Below are positions 9,654 through 18,938 of a stretch of 64,000 bases of DNA, one piece after another; the stretch's first letter is position 1; every line of letters starts with the position of its first letter. Both the position numbers and the translations under genes were made by a program. The DNA comes from Woeseiaceae bacterium (GTDB lineage Bacteria; Pseudomonadota; Gammaproteobacteria; Steroidobacterales; Woeseiaceae): assembly GCA_021773035.1 (NCBI GenBank), contig JAJFKU010000016.1, positions 62,001-126,000 of the forward strand. The letters are read 5' to 3'. Under the pieces are notes generated by a model. It was not told where the DNA came from. It did no database searches and saw only the letters and a list, made by a program, of their open reading frames with translations.

Positions 9654-10404
9654 TTTTTGGATTCCGTGTTTTCAGTGGCGCGATTCTACCGCGATGCAGC
9701 TCCATCAGCACCTTGCGACTCTTGAGTTCCTTGCCGCCGAGGTGAAAACCGATAATTTCCCGCAACAGCCGGTTGGCCGCTCGCAGAGCATCCGGGTCGG
9801 CGAAATTCTGCGCGGCGATTTGCGCCAATATTGCGCCGCTGAATACCAGCGAACCGCGACTTCGCTCGACCAAGACCAGCCCCTGTTCCATACGAAACTC
9901 GTAGTGGCGATCGTGTTGCAGCACGTCGTTGCTGCCGTATTCGTGATCGAGGTTAACGGCGTAGCCGAGCAGGCTCAGGAATTCGAGTTCGAATGCGCGC
10001 AGGACGGCCGCCACCTGTTCGCGGCTGCACAGGGCACGCAGCACGGTCTCGTAGAGTTCGAAAATCTCGGGTTGCGGGTCGTAACGGTGCAGGAAATGCA
10101 GGAGCAACTCGTTCACGTAGTAAGCGGATAGCAGCGCATCACCAGCCATTCCCGCAGGGGGTCCCGCAGCCTCAGCGCCGGTCAGCGTTCCCAACTCGGA
10201 TTTCGCGACCCAGGACAGGCGTAGAGGAAGAAAAGGTCGCAGAACGCCGGCGAGACGGGACTTCGACCCGCGACTGCCGCGTGCGACCACGGCGACCTTG
10301 CCATGATCGCGCGTCATCAGGTCGAGAATCTGACTCGTGTCGCGAAACGGTCGGTGATGCAGTATGTAGCCCGGTTGCTGCTGGACGCGCCGCTGAGAAC
10401 TCAT
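9646..10404 (-). CDS. recO: DNA repair protein RecO
   Basis: Recombination mediator that loads RecA with RecR on SSB-coated DNA. The protein is 252 residues, with an N-terminal OB fold ([33 protein letters not shown]) and a helical C-terminal domain with no zinc-binding Cys set. Length and operon position between era and pdxJ fit RecO. Confidence 0.95.
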   Translation of the reverse strand: MSSQRRVQQQPGYILHHRPFRDTSQILDLMTRDHGKVAVVARGSRGSKSRLAGVLRPFLPLRLSWVAKSELGTLTGAEAAGPPAGMAGDALLSAYYVNELLLHFLHRYDPQPEIFELYETVLRALCSREQVAAVLRAFELEFLSLLGYAVNLDHEYGSNDVLQHDRHYEFRMEQGLVLVERSRGSLVFSGAILAQIAAQNFADPDALRAANRLLREIIGFHLGGKELKSRKVLMELHRGRIAPLKTRNPKSD

Positions 10405-10416
10405 GCCTCAAGCTGC

Positions 10417-11319
10417 CTAGGGTGACTCGTAGCCGAGACTCAACAGATCTTTTTCGCTGTCCGCCCAGTTGTTTTTAACCTTGACCCAAAGTTCGAGATG
10501 CACCGATTCGCCCAGCAGCTCAGCGATCTCCAGACGCGCTGCACGACCGACTTTTTTCAATACACTGCCATTCTTGCCAACAGCGATACCCTTCTGGCTA
10601 TCGCGCTCGACCCAGATCACCGCATTAATTGCGAAGCCTCTTTCTTCACGTACCAGACGCTCGACCTGCACAGTGAGCCCATAGGGCATTTCCTGATGCA
10701 ATAGCAGGGTCAGTTTTTCGCGAATAATTTCCGCGATATGAAACTCCCTGCTGCGATCGGTTTGCATATCATCGGGAAACAACGGCGGAGATAGCGGCAG
10801 AAACGGTGGGATCATTGTAAGTAACAGGTCGAGGTTATCGTGCTTCATTGCCGAGATCGGAACGATCTCAGCAAAATCGTAACGCGCCGCTATTGATGCG
10901 ATAGTCTCCAGTAGCTTTTCCCTGGGCTGCACTTTGTCGATTTTGTTGAGCAGCGCGATAACCGGGGCAGAAGCCGAGCCGAGTCGCTCAAGCACATCCT
11001 CGTCTTCCGGGGTCCAGTGGCTTGCGTCCGAGACGAACAGGATCAGGTCGGCGTCGGCCAGCGCATTGGCAGCGGTGCGATTCATCAGGCGATTCATCGC
11101 CTTGCCGGATTTGCGATGTAATCCGGGCGTATCGACGAAAATGATCTGCTGCTCTGCACTGCTATGCACGGCCAATATGCGGTGCCGCGTCGTTTGCGGT
11201 TTTGCCGTAACAATGCTTACTTTGCGGCCCATCACGGCGTTAACCAGCGTGGACTTACCGACGTTTGGCCGGCCGATAACCGCGACCAGCCCGCAACGAT
11301 AGTCCGCAGAAACACTCAC
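10417..11319 (-). CDS. era: GTPase Era
   Basis: Ribosome-assembly GTPase that binds the 3' end of 16S rRNA. In 300 residues it has G1 GRPNVGKST (17-25), switch region PQTTRHRI (41-48), G3 VDTPG (62-66), G4 NKID near 124, and a C-terminal KH domain with VGKNGSVLKKVG. The GTG start at 11319 overlaps the rnc stop as GTGA, giving the rnc-era coupling common in gammaproteobacteria. Confidence 0.97.
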   Translation of the reverse strand: MSVSADYRCGLVAVIGRPNVGKSTLVNAVMGRKVSIVTAKPQTTRHRILAVHSSAEQQIIFVDTPGLHRKSGKAMNRLMNRTAANALADADLILFVSDASHWTPEDEDVLERLGSASAPVIALLNKIDKVQPREKLLETIASIAARYDFAEIVPISAMKHDNLDLLLTMIPPFLPLSPPLFPDDMQTDRSREFHIAEIIREKLTLLLHQEMPYGLTVQVERLVREERGFAINAVIWVERDSQKGIAVGKNGSVLKKVGRAARLEIAELLGESVHLELWVKVKNNWADSEKDLLSLGYESP

Positions 11320-11999
11320 TGATCTTCCCCAGTGAGCAATTCGATCATTTTACGAGCTGCTTCCTGTTCGGCTTTTCGCCGGGTTGTCGACTGGCCCTCG
11401 GTCACCGCGCTGTTTTTTGCCACACGACAGCTCACAGCAAAGCGTTTTTCGTGATCCTGACCGGATTCGCTCACCAGTTCGTACTCAGGCAACGGCATCT
11501 TCCTCGCCTGCAGCCATTCCTGCAGCTGTGTCTTTGGGTCACGAAGCTCCGCTACGTCCGGCAGATGCCGAATCCGGCTTTCATAGGCTCGCTTAATAAT
11601 CGATCTGGCAACGTCGAAACCGCTGTCCAAAAATACTGCCCCGAAGATCGCTTCGAGCGCGTCGGCCAGGATCGATTCACGTCGGTGCCCCCCCGTCTTG
11701 CGCTCACCACCGCCCAGAATCAGATGTTCGCCAAGACCGATTTTCAGCGCGAGTTCGGCCAGCGAGTCGTCCTTCACCAGGGATGCGCGCAGCTTGCTGA
11801 GATCACCCTCGGAAGCTTCGGGGCGAAGCTCATAGACAACCTCTGAGATAACGAAATCAAGGACGGCATCGCCGAGAAACTCGAGGCGCTCGTTGTTGCG
11901 ATGGTTTGCGCTTCTGTGGGTTAAAGCCTGCTGAAACAGCTCGAGGTTCTGAAACCGATACTCAAGCGTCTTTTCGAGCCAGCTCTCGGCTTTTTTCAA
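11316..11999 (-). CDS. rnc: Ribonuclease III
   Basis: Double-stranded-RNA endonuclease of 227 residues for rRNA and mRNA processing. The RNase III signature NERLEFLGDAVLDFVISE (about 36-53) holds the catalytic Glu and Asp, and a dsRNA-binding domain covers about 155-225. The start is TTG at 11999: an in-frame stop lies five codons upstream and the nearby ATG is in another frame, while MKKAESWLEKTLEYRF aligns with the usual N-terminus. Use of TTG may keep expression low. Confidence 0.96.
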   Translation of the reverse strand: MKKAESWLEKTLEYRFQNLELFQQALTHRSANHRNNERLEFLGDAVLDFVISEVVYELRPEASEGDLSKLRASLVKDDSLAELALKIGLGEHLILGGGERKTGGHRRESILADALEAIFGAVFLDSGFDVARSIIKRAYESRIRHLPDVAELRDPKTQLQEWLQARKMPLPEYELVSESGQDHEKRFAVSCRVAKNSAVTEGQSTTRRKAEQEAARKMIELLTGEDQ

Positions 12000-12016
12000 T
12001 GGTTTCGCTCTTCATG

Positions 12017-12412
12017 TTACCGCCGTACGATGACTCGCTTGTCGAAATCGACAACAAAGGAGACATTGGCAACAAACGGCGCTTTGTGAGAATACGTGGC
12101 AGCAACCTCATGGCCGCCATCAACTTTCGTCACTTTAACGTCCTTGGCGGTGATTACACCAACACTTTCGATGTCAAAACGTCGGGCAATCGAGCTGCGG
12201 ATAGCCGAGCCAGTTGCATTGTTACCGTCAAATTCCTTTTGTACACCGGTCACCACACCGGCAACTTTCATATAATTGAGGTAAATCGGCGTCAGGCGAA
12301 TGCCCCCAAAAGCAAAAATGCCGATAAAACTGACGAGAATAATCAGCCCAAGCGTGGTCATACCGGCCTGGCGGCGTTTCAGGCACTGCCGTTGATTGGA
12401 TTTAACGGTCAT
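12017..12412 (-). CDS. DUF4845 single-pass membrane protein
   Basis: Protein of 131 residues with a basic N-terminus, one hydrophobic segment (about 18-40, TTLGLIILVSFIGIFAF) and a small C-terminal domain outside the cytoplasm. The pilin-like RRQAGMTTLGLIILV start resembles prepilin signals, but I do not claim processing. DUF4845 proteins sit between lepB and rnc in pseudomonads, the same place as here. Function unknown. Confidence 0.85.
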   Translation of the reverse strand: MTVKSNQRQCLKRRQAGMTTLGLIILVSFIGIFAFGGIRLTPIYLNYMKVAGVVTGVQKEFDGNNATGSAIRSSIARRFDIESVGVITAKDVKVTKVDGGHEVAATYSHKAPFVANVSFVVDFDKRVIVRR

Positions 12413-12504
12413 ACCGGTCTCTCCGTACGAATGCGTCGTAATTTAACAATATCAGACCCTAGCGTAGCGCGAACATAGCCGCCAAATCAGTGACTGACAC
12501 CACA

Positions 12505-13263
12505 TTATTCGATTTTCGTACCGATCCGGCTCCAGTCCGGCATTTCCCAGGGTTTAAAATGCATCCAGATGCGCACGGCCTCGCCCACCAGGTATTTCTC
12601 CGGAATAGCGCCGATGTAGCGGCTGTCCTTGCTGCGATCGCGGTTGTCGCCCATGACGAAATACTGGCCATCGGGAATGACGTGGAGTCCGTCCTGCTTC
12701 GAATACCCGGGGTCATGAATCAGAGTTTCATGCACTCGACCATCGAGATCTTCCAGGTAGACGGGTGCACCGTCATAACTCTCACCGTTCAGACTCAGAT
12801 CCATAGTAACGCCATTGATAGTGAGCCGCTGCCGTTCATAGGACACGGTGTCTCCCGGCAGGCCAATAACGCGTTTGATGTAGTTAATGCTGGGATCCGA
12901 CGGTAAGCGAAACACGATAACATCGCCACGCTCAGGCTCGCCGGTCTCAATGATTTTGGTCTCCGTCACCGGCAGGCGCAGTCCGTAGCTGTACTTCTTA
13001 ACGAAGATGAAATCGCCGACCAGCAGCGTCGGTTTCATCGAGCCGGATGGAATTCTAAACGGCTCGAATACGAAGGACCGGATAAGCAATACAAATATCA
13101 GCACTGGAAAAAAAGAACGTGAATACTCGACCAGGGTCGTTAGCGCGCCGGGTACCGTACGGCTGTCCTGTTCCGCCGTCTTCCACTTAAGCTTGTCCAG
13201 CGCGATCACTACACCGGAGACCAATGTCAGTATCGTCAGAATCAACGCGAGGTTAATACTCAA
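12505..13263 (-). CDS. lepB: Signal peptidase I
   Basis: Membrane protease that removes Sec and Tat signal peptides. Two transmembrane helices (about 3-22 and 52-66) precede the catalytic Ser75 in IPSGSMKPTL; the general-base Lys lies in YIKRVIGLPGDTV, and the C-terminal MGDNRDRSKDSR box is intact. The protein is 252 residues. The start appears to be TTG at 13263: a stop in frame lies four codons upstream and no ATG is near. It follows lepA by 9 bases, as in most proteobacteria. Confidence 0.96.
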   Translation of the reverse strand: MSINLALILTILTLVSGVVIALDKLKWKTAEQDSRTVPGALTTLVEYSRSFFPVLIFVLLIRSFVFEPFRIPSGSMKPTLLVGDFIFVKKYSYGLRLPVTETKIIETGEPERGDVIVFRLPSDPSINYIKRVIGLPGDTVSYERQRLTINGVTMDLSLNGESYDGAPVYLEDLDGRVHETLIHDPGYSKQDGLHVIPDGQYFVMGDNRDRSKDSRYIGAIPEKYLVGEAVRIWMHFKPWEMPDWSRIGTKIE

Positions 13264-13272
13264 TATGCTTAC

Positions 13273-15063
13273 TCACTTTTCAACACGTAACACAGCAAGA
13301 AACGCTTCCTGTGGAATTTCGACGGAACCTACCTGTTTCATTCGCTTCTTGCCAGCTTTTTGCTTTTCCAGCAGCTTTCGCTTTCGCGACACGTCGCCGC
13401 CATAGCACTTTGCCGTCACATTCTTACGCAGTGCCTTCACGTTGCTGCGGGCGATGACCTGGCTGCCGATCGCAGCCTGAATGGCAACATCGAACATCTG
13501 CCGCGGAATCAGCTCGCGCATCTTCTCGACGAGATCGCGGCCACGGCTCTTGACGTTTTCGCGGTGCACAATGATTGAGAGTTCGTCGACCCGATCCTTG
13601 TTGATCAGCACATCCAGACGCACCAATTGCGCCTCCTGAAAGCGCACGAAATGATAGTCGAAAGACGCGAAACCGCGACTCACCGATTTCAGGCGGTCGA
13701 AAAAGTCCAGCACAACCTCCGCCAACGGAATCTCATATTCCAGTGATACCTGTCCACCGAGGTAGCGCATCTGTTTCTGTACACCGCGCTTGTCGATACA
13801 GAGTTTTATCACGGCGCCGACATACTTTTCCGGCACCAGCACATTCGCTGAAATGATCGGTTCGCGAAGCTCGGCTATATCGTTGGGCGGTGGCAGTTTC
13901 GACGGATTGTCTACATGCAATATCTCGCCAGAGTTCGTCAGTACTTCGAAAATTACCGTTGGCGCGGTGGTAATGAGATCAATGTCATACTCACGCTCGA
14001 TGCGTTCCTGCACAATCTCCATGTGTAACATGCCGAGGAATCCGCAGCGAAAACCGAAGCCCAGAGCCGCCGAGGACTCCGGTTCAAAATGCAAAGCCGC
14101 GTCGTTGAGGCGCAGTTTCTGCAACGCCTCACGAAACCCCTCATAGTCATCGGAACTGATTGGAAACAGTCCGGCAAACACTCGTGGCTGTACCTGCTTG
14201 AATCCCGGCAGAGGTGACTCGCAGGGCCGGTGAGTGGCGGTCAGCGTATCACCCACCGGTGCGCCGTAAATATCCTTGATACCGGCGATCACGTAACCCA
14301 CCTCGCCAGTATTCAGCGCCGGCCGGTCTTCCATTTTTGGCGTAAACACACCGACACGGTCCGCGGTGTAGCTGATACCGGTCGACATGACGGTCATCTT
14401 GCTGCGTTTGCCAAGGCTGCCGTTGACAACGCGTACCAGTGATACAACGCCAACGTAGTTATCGAACCAGGAATCGATGATCAACGCTTGCAATGCGCCA
14501 TCCGGATTGCCCTGCGGCGGCGGTATGACTTCGACCAGTTGTTCCAGCAGCGCAGGAACACCGAGGCCCGTCTTGGCGCTGACCTGCATGGCATCCTGCG
14601 CATCGATCCCGATAATATCCTCGATTTCGGAAACGACTTTTTCGGGATCGGCGGCCGGAAGATCGATTTTGTTGAGTACCGGCAGTACTTCGAGCCCCTG
14701 CTCTATCGCGGTGAAACAGTTCGCGACACTTTGTGCTTCAACGCCCTGCGCCGCGTCCACGACCAGCAGCGCCCCCTCGCAGGCAGCGAGAGAGCGAGAA
14801 ACCTCGTAGGAAAAATCGACGTGGCCCGGCGTGTCGATGAAATTGAGTTGGTAAACCTCGCCCGACTCGCTCTCGTAATCGAGAGAAACGCTTTGCGCCT
14901 TGATTGTGATGCCCCGTTCGCGCTCCAGGTCCATCGAATCAAGTACCTGTTCCTCCATTTCACGGTCGCTCAAACCGCCACAATGGTGGATAAAACGATC
15001 CGCCAGCGTCGACTTGCCGTGGTCGATATGAGCGATGATGGAAAAGTTGCGAATATGCTTCAT
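13273..15063 (-). CDS. lepA: Elongation factor 4 (LepA)
   Basis: Ribosome-bound translational GTPase of 596 residues. G1 [13 protein letters not shown] is at 11-23, with G3 DTPGH and G4 NKIDLP following, then EF-G-like domains and the LepA-specific C-terminal domain ending in a Lys-rich tail ([16 protein letters not shown]). Length and domain order are normal. It is the head of the lepA-lepB pair, followed by DUF4845 and rnc. Confidence 0.98.
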   Translation of the reverse strand: MKHIRNFSIIAHIDHGKSTLADRFIHHCGGLSDREMEEQVLDSMDLERERGITIKAQSVSLDYESESGEVYQLNFIDTPGHVDFSYEVSRSLAACEGALLVVDAAQGVEAQSVANCFTAIEQGLEVLPVLNKIDLPAADPEKVVSEIEDIIGIDAQDAMQVSAKTGLGVPALLEQLVEVIPPPQGNPDGALQALIIDSWFDNYVGVVSLVRVVNGSLGKRSKMTVMSTGISYTADRVGVFTPKMEDRPALNTGEVGYVIAGIKDIYGAPVGDTLTATHRPCESPLPGFKQVQPRVFAGLFPISSDDYEGFREALQKLRLNDAALHFEPESSAALGFGFRCGFLGMLHMEIVQERIEREYDIDLITTAPTVIFEVLTNSGEILHVDNPSKLPPPNDIAELREPIISANVLVPEKYVGAVIKLCIDKRGVQKQMRYLGGQVSLEYEIPLAEVVLDFFDRLKSVSRGFASFDYHFVRFQEAQLVRLDVLINKDRVDELSIIVHRENVKSRGRDLVEKMRELIPRQMFDVAIQAAIGSQVIARSNVKALRKNVTAKCYGGDVSRKRKLLEKQKAGKKRMKQVGSVEIPQEAFLAVLRVEK

Positions 15064-15150
15064 GATAGGAACTTGTCGGCGGTGACCGGTGCGTTGGCCA
15101 GCCCAATGCAGCGGCGAAGTATACCGATTTCGAGACGCGAATTTCGCATG

Positions 15151-15402
15151 TTATTCGGTGTTTTTCGGTAAACCGGTCAGTATCGACCGGATGGCGTCAC
15201 GATCGAGCGGGTACTCACTGACGACCTTGCTACGATATTCAAGCACGGGCACCCGGGTATCGTATTTCAGACGCCAATCGGGCCGCGTGTCGATGTCCCT
15301 TGTTTCGAGTTCCGCTCTCCCACGCAACATCGGCAGCAATTCCTCCAGCATGTCTTCGCAGAGATGACAGCCTCTGCGCGTATAGAATTCAATCAACTCC
15401 AT
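15151..15402 (-). CDS. Glutaredoxin-family (DUF836-like) protein
   Basis: Small thioredoxin-fold protein of 83 residues with the redox motif CHLC near the N-terminus (MELIEFYTRRGCHLCED) and the cis-Pro segment TRVPVLEY. A longer frame runs to 15456, but the ATG at 15402 gives the family's normal N-terminus and overlaps the rseC stop by 10 bases. In pseudomonads mucD (a periplasmic protease) follows mucC here; it is absent in this window. The redox partner is unknown. Confidence 0.85.
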   Translation of the reverse strand: MELIEFYTRRGCHLCEDMLEELLPMLRGRAELETRDIDTRPDWRLKYDTRVPVLEYRSKVVSEYPLDRDAIRSILTGLPKNTE

Positions 15403-15848
15403 ACGTCGCCCACTGACCTCTTTTCGACTACCGTCGGCACAAAGTCGCGCAGGCAACGAGCCGCTCGCAGGCGTAGCCGGGCAATGCCGAAGCCGCCTGC
15501 AACACCGGTGAGCGCGACTGCAGCAGCGGCACCATCGCCGAAATTCATAATAGAAGCAGCGATCGCGGCCGTAATCGCGCCGAGCAACGGATAGCCGTAA
15601 ACGATGAAGGCAGCCCGCAGCAGGTTTCTCGGCTGCAGAGCGACAATGACGTCGTCACCACGGTGCAGATCGAGGCTGGCTGCAACAGTTGCAGAGACCC
15701 GCCGCTCACCAGGGCTGCGACCGAGCAGGCCGGCGCCGCAGCCTTTTCCTGATGCACAGCGTTCGCAGGCAATACCAGGCTGGATCTCAACGACAACATT
15801 TCCGCCGTCACCGTCGATAGAGACTATTCGACCTTGTGGGTTTCGCAT
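15393..15848 (-). CDS. rseC: RseC/MucC-family membrane protein
   Basis: Inner-membrane protein of 151 residues linked to sigma-E regulation and to the SoxR-reducing system. It has the cysteine cluster CERCASGKGCG near residue 30 and two adjacent transmembrane segments (about 76-115, AAFIVYGYPLLGAITAAIAA and AAAVALTGVAGGFGIA). It follows rseB by 53 bases and its stop overlaps the glutaredoxin-like gene. Confidence 0.88.
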   Translation of the reverse strand: MRNPQGRIVSIDGDGGNVVVEIQPGIACERCASGKGCGAGLLGRSPGERRVSATVAASLDLHRGDDVIVALQPRNLLRAAFIVYGYPLLGAITAAIAASIMNFGDGAAAAVALTGVAGGFGIARLRLRAARCLRDFVPTVVEKRSVGDVWS

Positions 15849-15901
15849 GCAGGCAGTTTACAGGACGAATCGTCCCGGAGTGATGACTCAGTGAAACTGG
15901 C

Positions 15902-16870
15902 TTAGCGGCGCTGCATGGTCGTGGCGATCTGCCTGACGGTGATCGCCGGAACCTCGCCAATCACCATAATTTCGTGACCGCCGTTGGCAACGCAGTAGGA
16001 GTTAAATCCGCCCACCCGGGCCGGGCCGTCGACCATATCGCCGCTGAGCCTCGCGATAAACACGGAAACGTTGGCGAGACCGTCGCTGTATAAAATATGC
16101 GTTACATCCTCTTCGCTACCGACCATAGATTCCTCATGAGTCGATACGGCGCGGAACCCGGCGGGCAATTCATCGCTACTCCACGGCGTCTCGACCGTGG
16201 CACCCTGATGCGCGGATGGCTGGCGAAACCAGGTGAATTGTTCGGTGCTGTAGGACGGCGCCAGCGCGCTCGCCTGAATTTCCTGATTCAGAACGATGTC
16301 GGCAAACTTGACCTGTTCGATCACCTGACCCTCATCACTGATGAGCTGCGTCTGCAACGGAAAACTGGTTTGCGTATCGAGCCAGAGCCGATGTCCGTAG
16401 CGATACTCGTCGTGGGGCCGGATCGCGAGCATGATGGCTTCCCGTCCGGCGATTCTCTCCTCGCGGACAACCGCGACGTCGTATTCGTTGCCAAAGCGAA
16501 TATCGCTCGTTGGCAGCGTTGAAAACAGGGTTGACTGATCGTCCCACTCTTCAACCAGCACGGATTTTCTGTCCGGAAGAATGCGGTGTACCTCATTACC
16601 GTTGCGAATGATCTCCAGCCCGCTGCCTTCCTGCGCGACGACTTTTTCGAAAATGACGCCGTCCGTCACCGTGTGTATGACCTTTAAGGCCTCAACCTCG
16701 CCATCTTTGATGCGGATAACGGTGCCTTCATAGCTGCTCGACTGTACGGCCGCGCCCATGCTGTTCAGCCAGTCCAGTGGCGTGCGATCCGCGAGCACCT
16801 GGGTACTGAGCAGCAGTGCTGTCCCGGCGATGACGGGTCTCAGGAAACATCGTGGCTGCAAGCGGCGCAT
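15902..16870 (-). CDS. rseB: Sigma-E regulatory protein RseB/MucB
   Basis: Periplasmic protein of 322 residues that binds the RseA periplasmic domain and senses lipoprotein and LPS stress. It has a signal peptide (MRRLQPRCFLRPVIAGTALL to QVLA), the lipoprotein-like lipid-binding fold of the MucB N-domain, and the smaller C-terminal domain. The start overlaps the rseA stop by one base (TAATG), so the two are translationally coupled. Confidence 0.94.
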   Translation of the reverse strand: MRRLQPRCFLRPVIAGTALLLSTQVLADRTPLDWLNSMGAAVQSSSYEGTVIRIKDGEVEALKVIHTVTDGVIFEKVVAQEGSGLEIIRNGNEVHRILPDRKSVLVEEWDDQSTLFSTLPTSDIRFGNEYDVAVVREERIAGREAIMLAIRPHDEYRYGHRLWLDTQTSFPLQTQLISDEGQVIEQVKFADIVLNQEIQASALAPSYSTEQFTWFRQPSAHQGATVETPWSSDELPAGFRAVSTHEESMVGSEEDVTHILYSDGLANVSVFIARLSGDMVDGPARVGGFNSYCVANGGHEIMVIGEVPAITVRQIATTMQRR

Positions 16871-17481
16871 TATGGCTGGGCGCTGAGTGCGTCGGTATCG
16901 TCGGCTTCATCTGTTTGCGAAGCTGCTTCTTCCGCGCCGGGTTCCTCTGCGAGTTCCTCGCTAAATCTCAGCGTCACGACACGCGAATTCATCCCGTTGG
17001 CGCCGAGTTGAGAGGATGTTTCAGCGTGATTGAGGAAATACTGTCGCTGCCTCTCCTGCTGAGCATCGATGCTCGGGACTCCATTGCGAGCCATGTCGCT
17101 TACCATCGGAACCGGGTTCTCCGACGACACTTCATCAACGCCACCGGTCTGCTGCAGGGAAAAAATCGCAACCAGCGCCACACTGGCCGCTATTGCGAGT
17201 CCGGCCAGTGGTCGTATCGCCCTTTTTGCCGTAGCGATATCCACCGACTCCTCTTCGTCAGCGGGTCGCTCATCAATCTCCGCCGCCACGCGCTCATGCA
17301 AGCGGTCGGCAGCAGCAGGTCCGGGTTCTGCGCGCATTAATCTCCCGATTGCCAGATACTCAGCGACGTCCTGACGCAGCTCAATGTCCTGCCCCATTCG
17401 CCGGAGCAGAAGATCGGCTTCATTTTCTGACAGCTCACCGTCCACAAACGCGGAAAGCTGCGTTTTTATTGCATCATTCAT
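16870..17481 (-). CDS. rseA: Anti-sigma-E factor RseA/MucA
   Basis: Single-pass membrane anti-sigma factor of 203 residues. The N-terminal sigma-binding domain begins LSAFVDGELSENEADLLLRR, a transmembrane helix covers about 88-108 (IRPLAGLAIAASVALVAIF), and an acidic periplasmic tail follows. Proteolysis by DegS and RseP would release sigma-E; rseP lies at 57.4-58.8 kb, but no degS/mucD-type protease is in this cluster. It lies 29 bases after rpoE. Confidence 0.92.
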   Translation of the reverse strand: MNDAIKTQLSAFVDGELSENEADLLLRRMGQDIELRQDVAEYLAIGRLMRAEPGPAAADRLHERVAAEIDERPADEEESVDIATAKRAIRPLAGLAIAASVALVAIFSLQQTGGVDEVSSENPVPMVSDMARNGVPSIDAQQERQRQYFLNHAETSSQLGANGMNSRVVTLRFSEELAEEPGAEEAASQTDEADDTDALSAQP

Positions 17482-17510
17482 ACTTCACCCGTTAGAGGCC
17501 TCCGGCCTCC

Positions 17511-18086
17511 TTAGCGTATCAGCGATCCGACTTTCTTACCGATCGCATCGCGTGCCCTGAAAATCCTCGATCTGACCGTGCCGACGGGACACTCCATCGT
17601 CTGCGCAATCTCCTCGTAACTCATCCCTTCCAACTCGCGAAGAACAATTGCGGTACGCAAATCCTCCGGCAACGCTGCGATCGCCCGCTCGACGGTCTCC
17701 TTGAGTTCATTAGTGAGCGTTACCCCTTCAGGCGTATCCGTCTCCTTGAGCCTGGCGTGCAGGTCGTATTGTTCCGGATCCTGCAAGTCGAGTTCTACAT
17801 CCATCGGTCGTCGCCGCTGCGCCGCAAGATGGTTTTTTGCCGTGTTCACCGCTATCCGATACATCCAAGTATAAAACGCACTATCGCCACGAAACCGCGG
17901 CAACGCCCGGTACGCCTTGATAAACGCCTCCTGGGCGATATCCAGCGCCAGCTCCGGGTCACGCACATAGCGCATCACTAGGTTCACGATCTTATGCTGG
18001 TACTTCAGTACCAGCAGATCAAACGCGCCCTTGTCGCCTTTCTGGACCCGTTTGACCAGTTTCTTGTCGGATGCCTGGTTGGACAT
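17511..18086 (-). CDS. rpoE: RNA polymerase sigma-E factor (RpoE/AlgU)
   Basis: ECF sigma factor of 191 residues for envelope stress. Region 2 (ALDIAQEAFIKAYRALPRF and FYTWMYRIAVNTAKNHL) and region 4 (ELEGMSYEEIAQTMECPVG, TVRSRIFRARDAIG) are complete. It heads the rseABC group, and a sigma-E-like promoter sits 46-72 bases upstream, suggesting autoregulation. nadB, which commonly lies divergent or next to this gene, is not present. Confidence 0.97.
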   Translation of the reverse strand: MSNQASDKKLVKRVQKGDKGAFDLLVLKYQHKIVNLVMRYVRDPELALDIAQEAFIKAYRALPRFRGDSAFYTWMYRIAVNTAKNHLAAQRRRPMDVELDLQDPEQYDLHARLKETDTPEGVTLTNELKETVERAIAALPEDLRTAIVLRELEGMSYEEIAQTMECPVGTVRSRIFRARDAIGKKVGSLIR

Positions 18087-18131
18087 TCAGCAACTTCCCT
18101 GGGAGCTGCCATACAGCCATTCAACACCCGG

Positions 18132-18158
18132 ATAGACCCCCCGCAGAGCGTTTAGTTC
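18132..18158 (-). promoter_or_regulatory. Candidate sigma-E-type promoter of rpoE
   Basis: On the minus strand GAACTA (18153-18158) and TCTAT (18132-18136) are separated by 16 bases, close to the sigma-E/AlgU pattern GAACTT-N16/17-TCTGA. The implied transcript would begin about 40 bases before the rpoE start. Autoregulation is known for the family; here it rests on this match alone. Confidence 0.45.
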
Positions 18159-18277
18159 TCGGATTTGCGCCTTATTCATCTTTGTTCTGTGACACCTGTC
18201 CCTGTACGGTCGGCCGCTCGCGCTTCAACCCTGCTCTCATCGCGGTTTTTCATTGTAGCCGCCGCATGTTAGCAGCT

Positions 18278-18718
18278 TCACCGGCCCGTACCAATGTGCC
18301 GCCATATCACTTGCAGACGGCGCCAGTCCTCGCTTTTGCGCGCATCACCACGCAAACACTCCGCATAACGTACACCGGAGGCCGTGCTGAGGCGCAACCA
18401 GGCCAGATTCCGCAGCACTACACTGCCGGCCAGGAGTGTGGCGGGCCGCCACTCGCGCTCATAATTGCGGAGCATAAGCTCGCCACCCACGGTCACGCGA
18501 ATGGCGCTGCAGGCCCTGTAGCCGCGACGTAGCGCGCGCAGTTCAGACTGGCCGGAGAAGCCCCAGAACAGGCAGGCCAGTGCGCGGATTGCAGCATCCA
18601 GCGGCAAAATCAGAATCAGGACCAGGCCGCCGGCAAGCAGGCCGCGACCCGACGTCAGCACGAGTATGCGTAGCCATGGGTCAGGCGTGAGGCAGGCCGA
18701 GTATGAATTCGATGACAC
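18278..18718 (-). CDS. ygfX: YgfX/CptA-like membrane protein
   Basis: Protein of 146 residues with two adjacent hydrophobic segments (about 18-55) and a C-terminal soluble part, fitting the YgfX family encoded beside sdhE. In E. coli YgfX has been called a toxin acting on cytoskeletal proteins, with SdhE as its partner, though that view is debated. It starts with GTG inside sdhE and overlaps it by 38 bases, so the two must be co-expressed. It ends the complex II operon; the rpoE promoter region follows. Confidence 0.8.
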   Translation of the reverse strand: MSSNSYSACLTPDPWLRILVLTSGRGLLAGGLVLILILPLDAAIRALACLFWGFSGQSELRALRRGYRACSAIRVTVGGELMLRNYEREWRPATLLAGSVVLRNLAWLRLSTASGVRYAECLRGDARKSEDWRRLQVIWRHIGTGR

Positions 18719-18923
18719 CGGCGATAGGCTCCGACGAGGGCGTTTGCCGCTGCAAGAGATAGCCGTTTAACTCCGGGTCGGACAGCTGTAAAAGTGCCTC
18801 GAATGCCGCTTTTTCGTCATCGCCAGCCGCCGCATAGCGCGAATCGAGGTAGCGAATCAGCAATTCGTCGAGTTCGCGCATGCCGCGCCGGCACTGCCAG
18901 CGAAGTCGGGATGATTCGGTCAA
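18681..18923 (-). CDS. sdhE: FAD assembly factor SdhE (SDHAF2-like)
   Basis: Small helical protein of 80 residues that promotes covalent flavin attachment to SdhA. The family signature RRGMRELDELL is at 12-22, with acidic helices following. The likely start is TTG at 18923: no ATG is available, and this N-terminus matches family length. It lies 15 bases after the sdhB stop in the same frame, and overlaps ygfX. Position directly after sdhB, not only with ygfX, places the flavinylation factor in the same transcript as its client. Confidence 0.92.
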   Translation of the reverse strand: MTESSRLRWQCRRGMRELDELLIRYLDSRYAAAGDDEKAAFEALLQLSDPELNGYLLQRQTPSSEPIAGVIEFILGLPHA

Positions 18924-18938
18924 AAGAACGTCTGCCAG

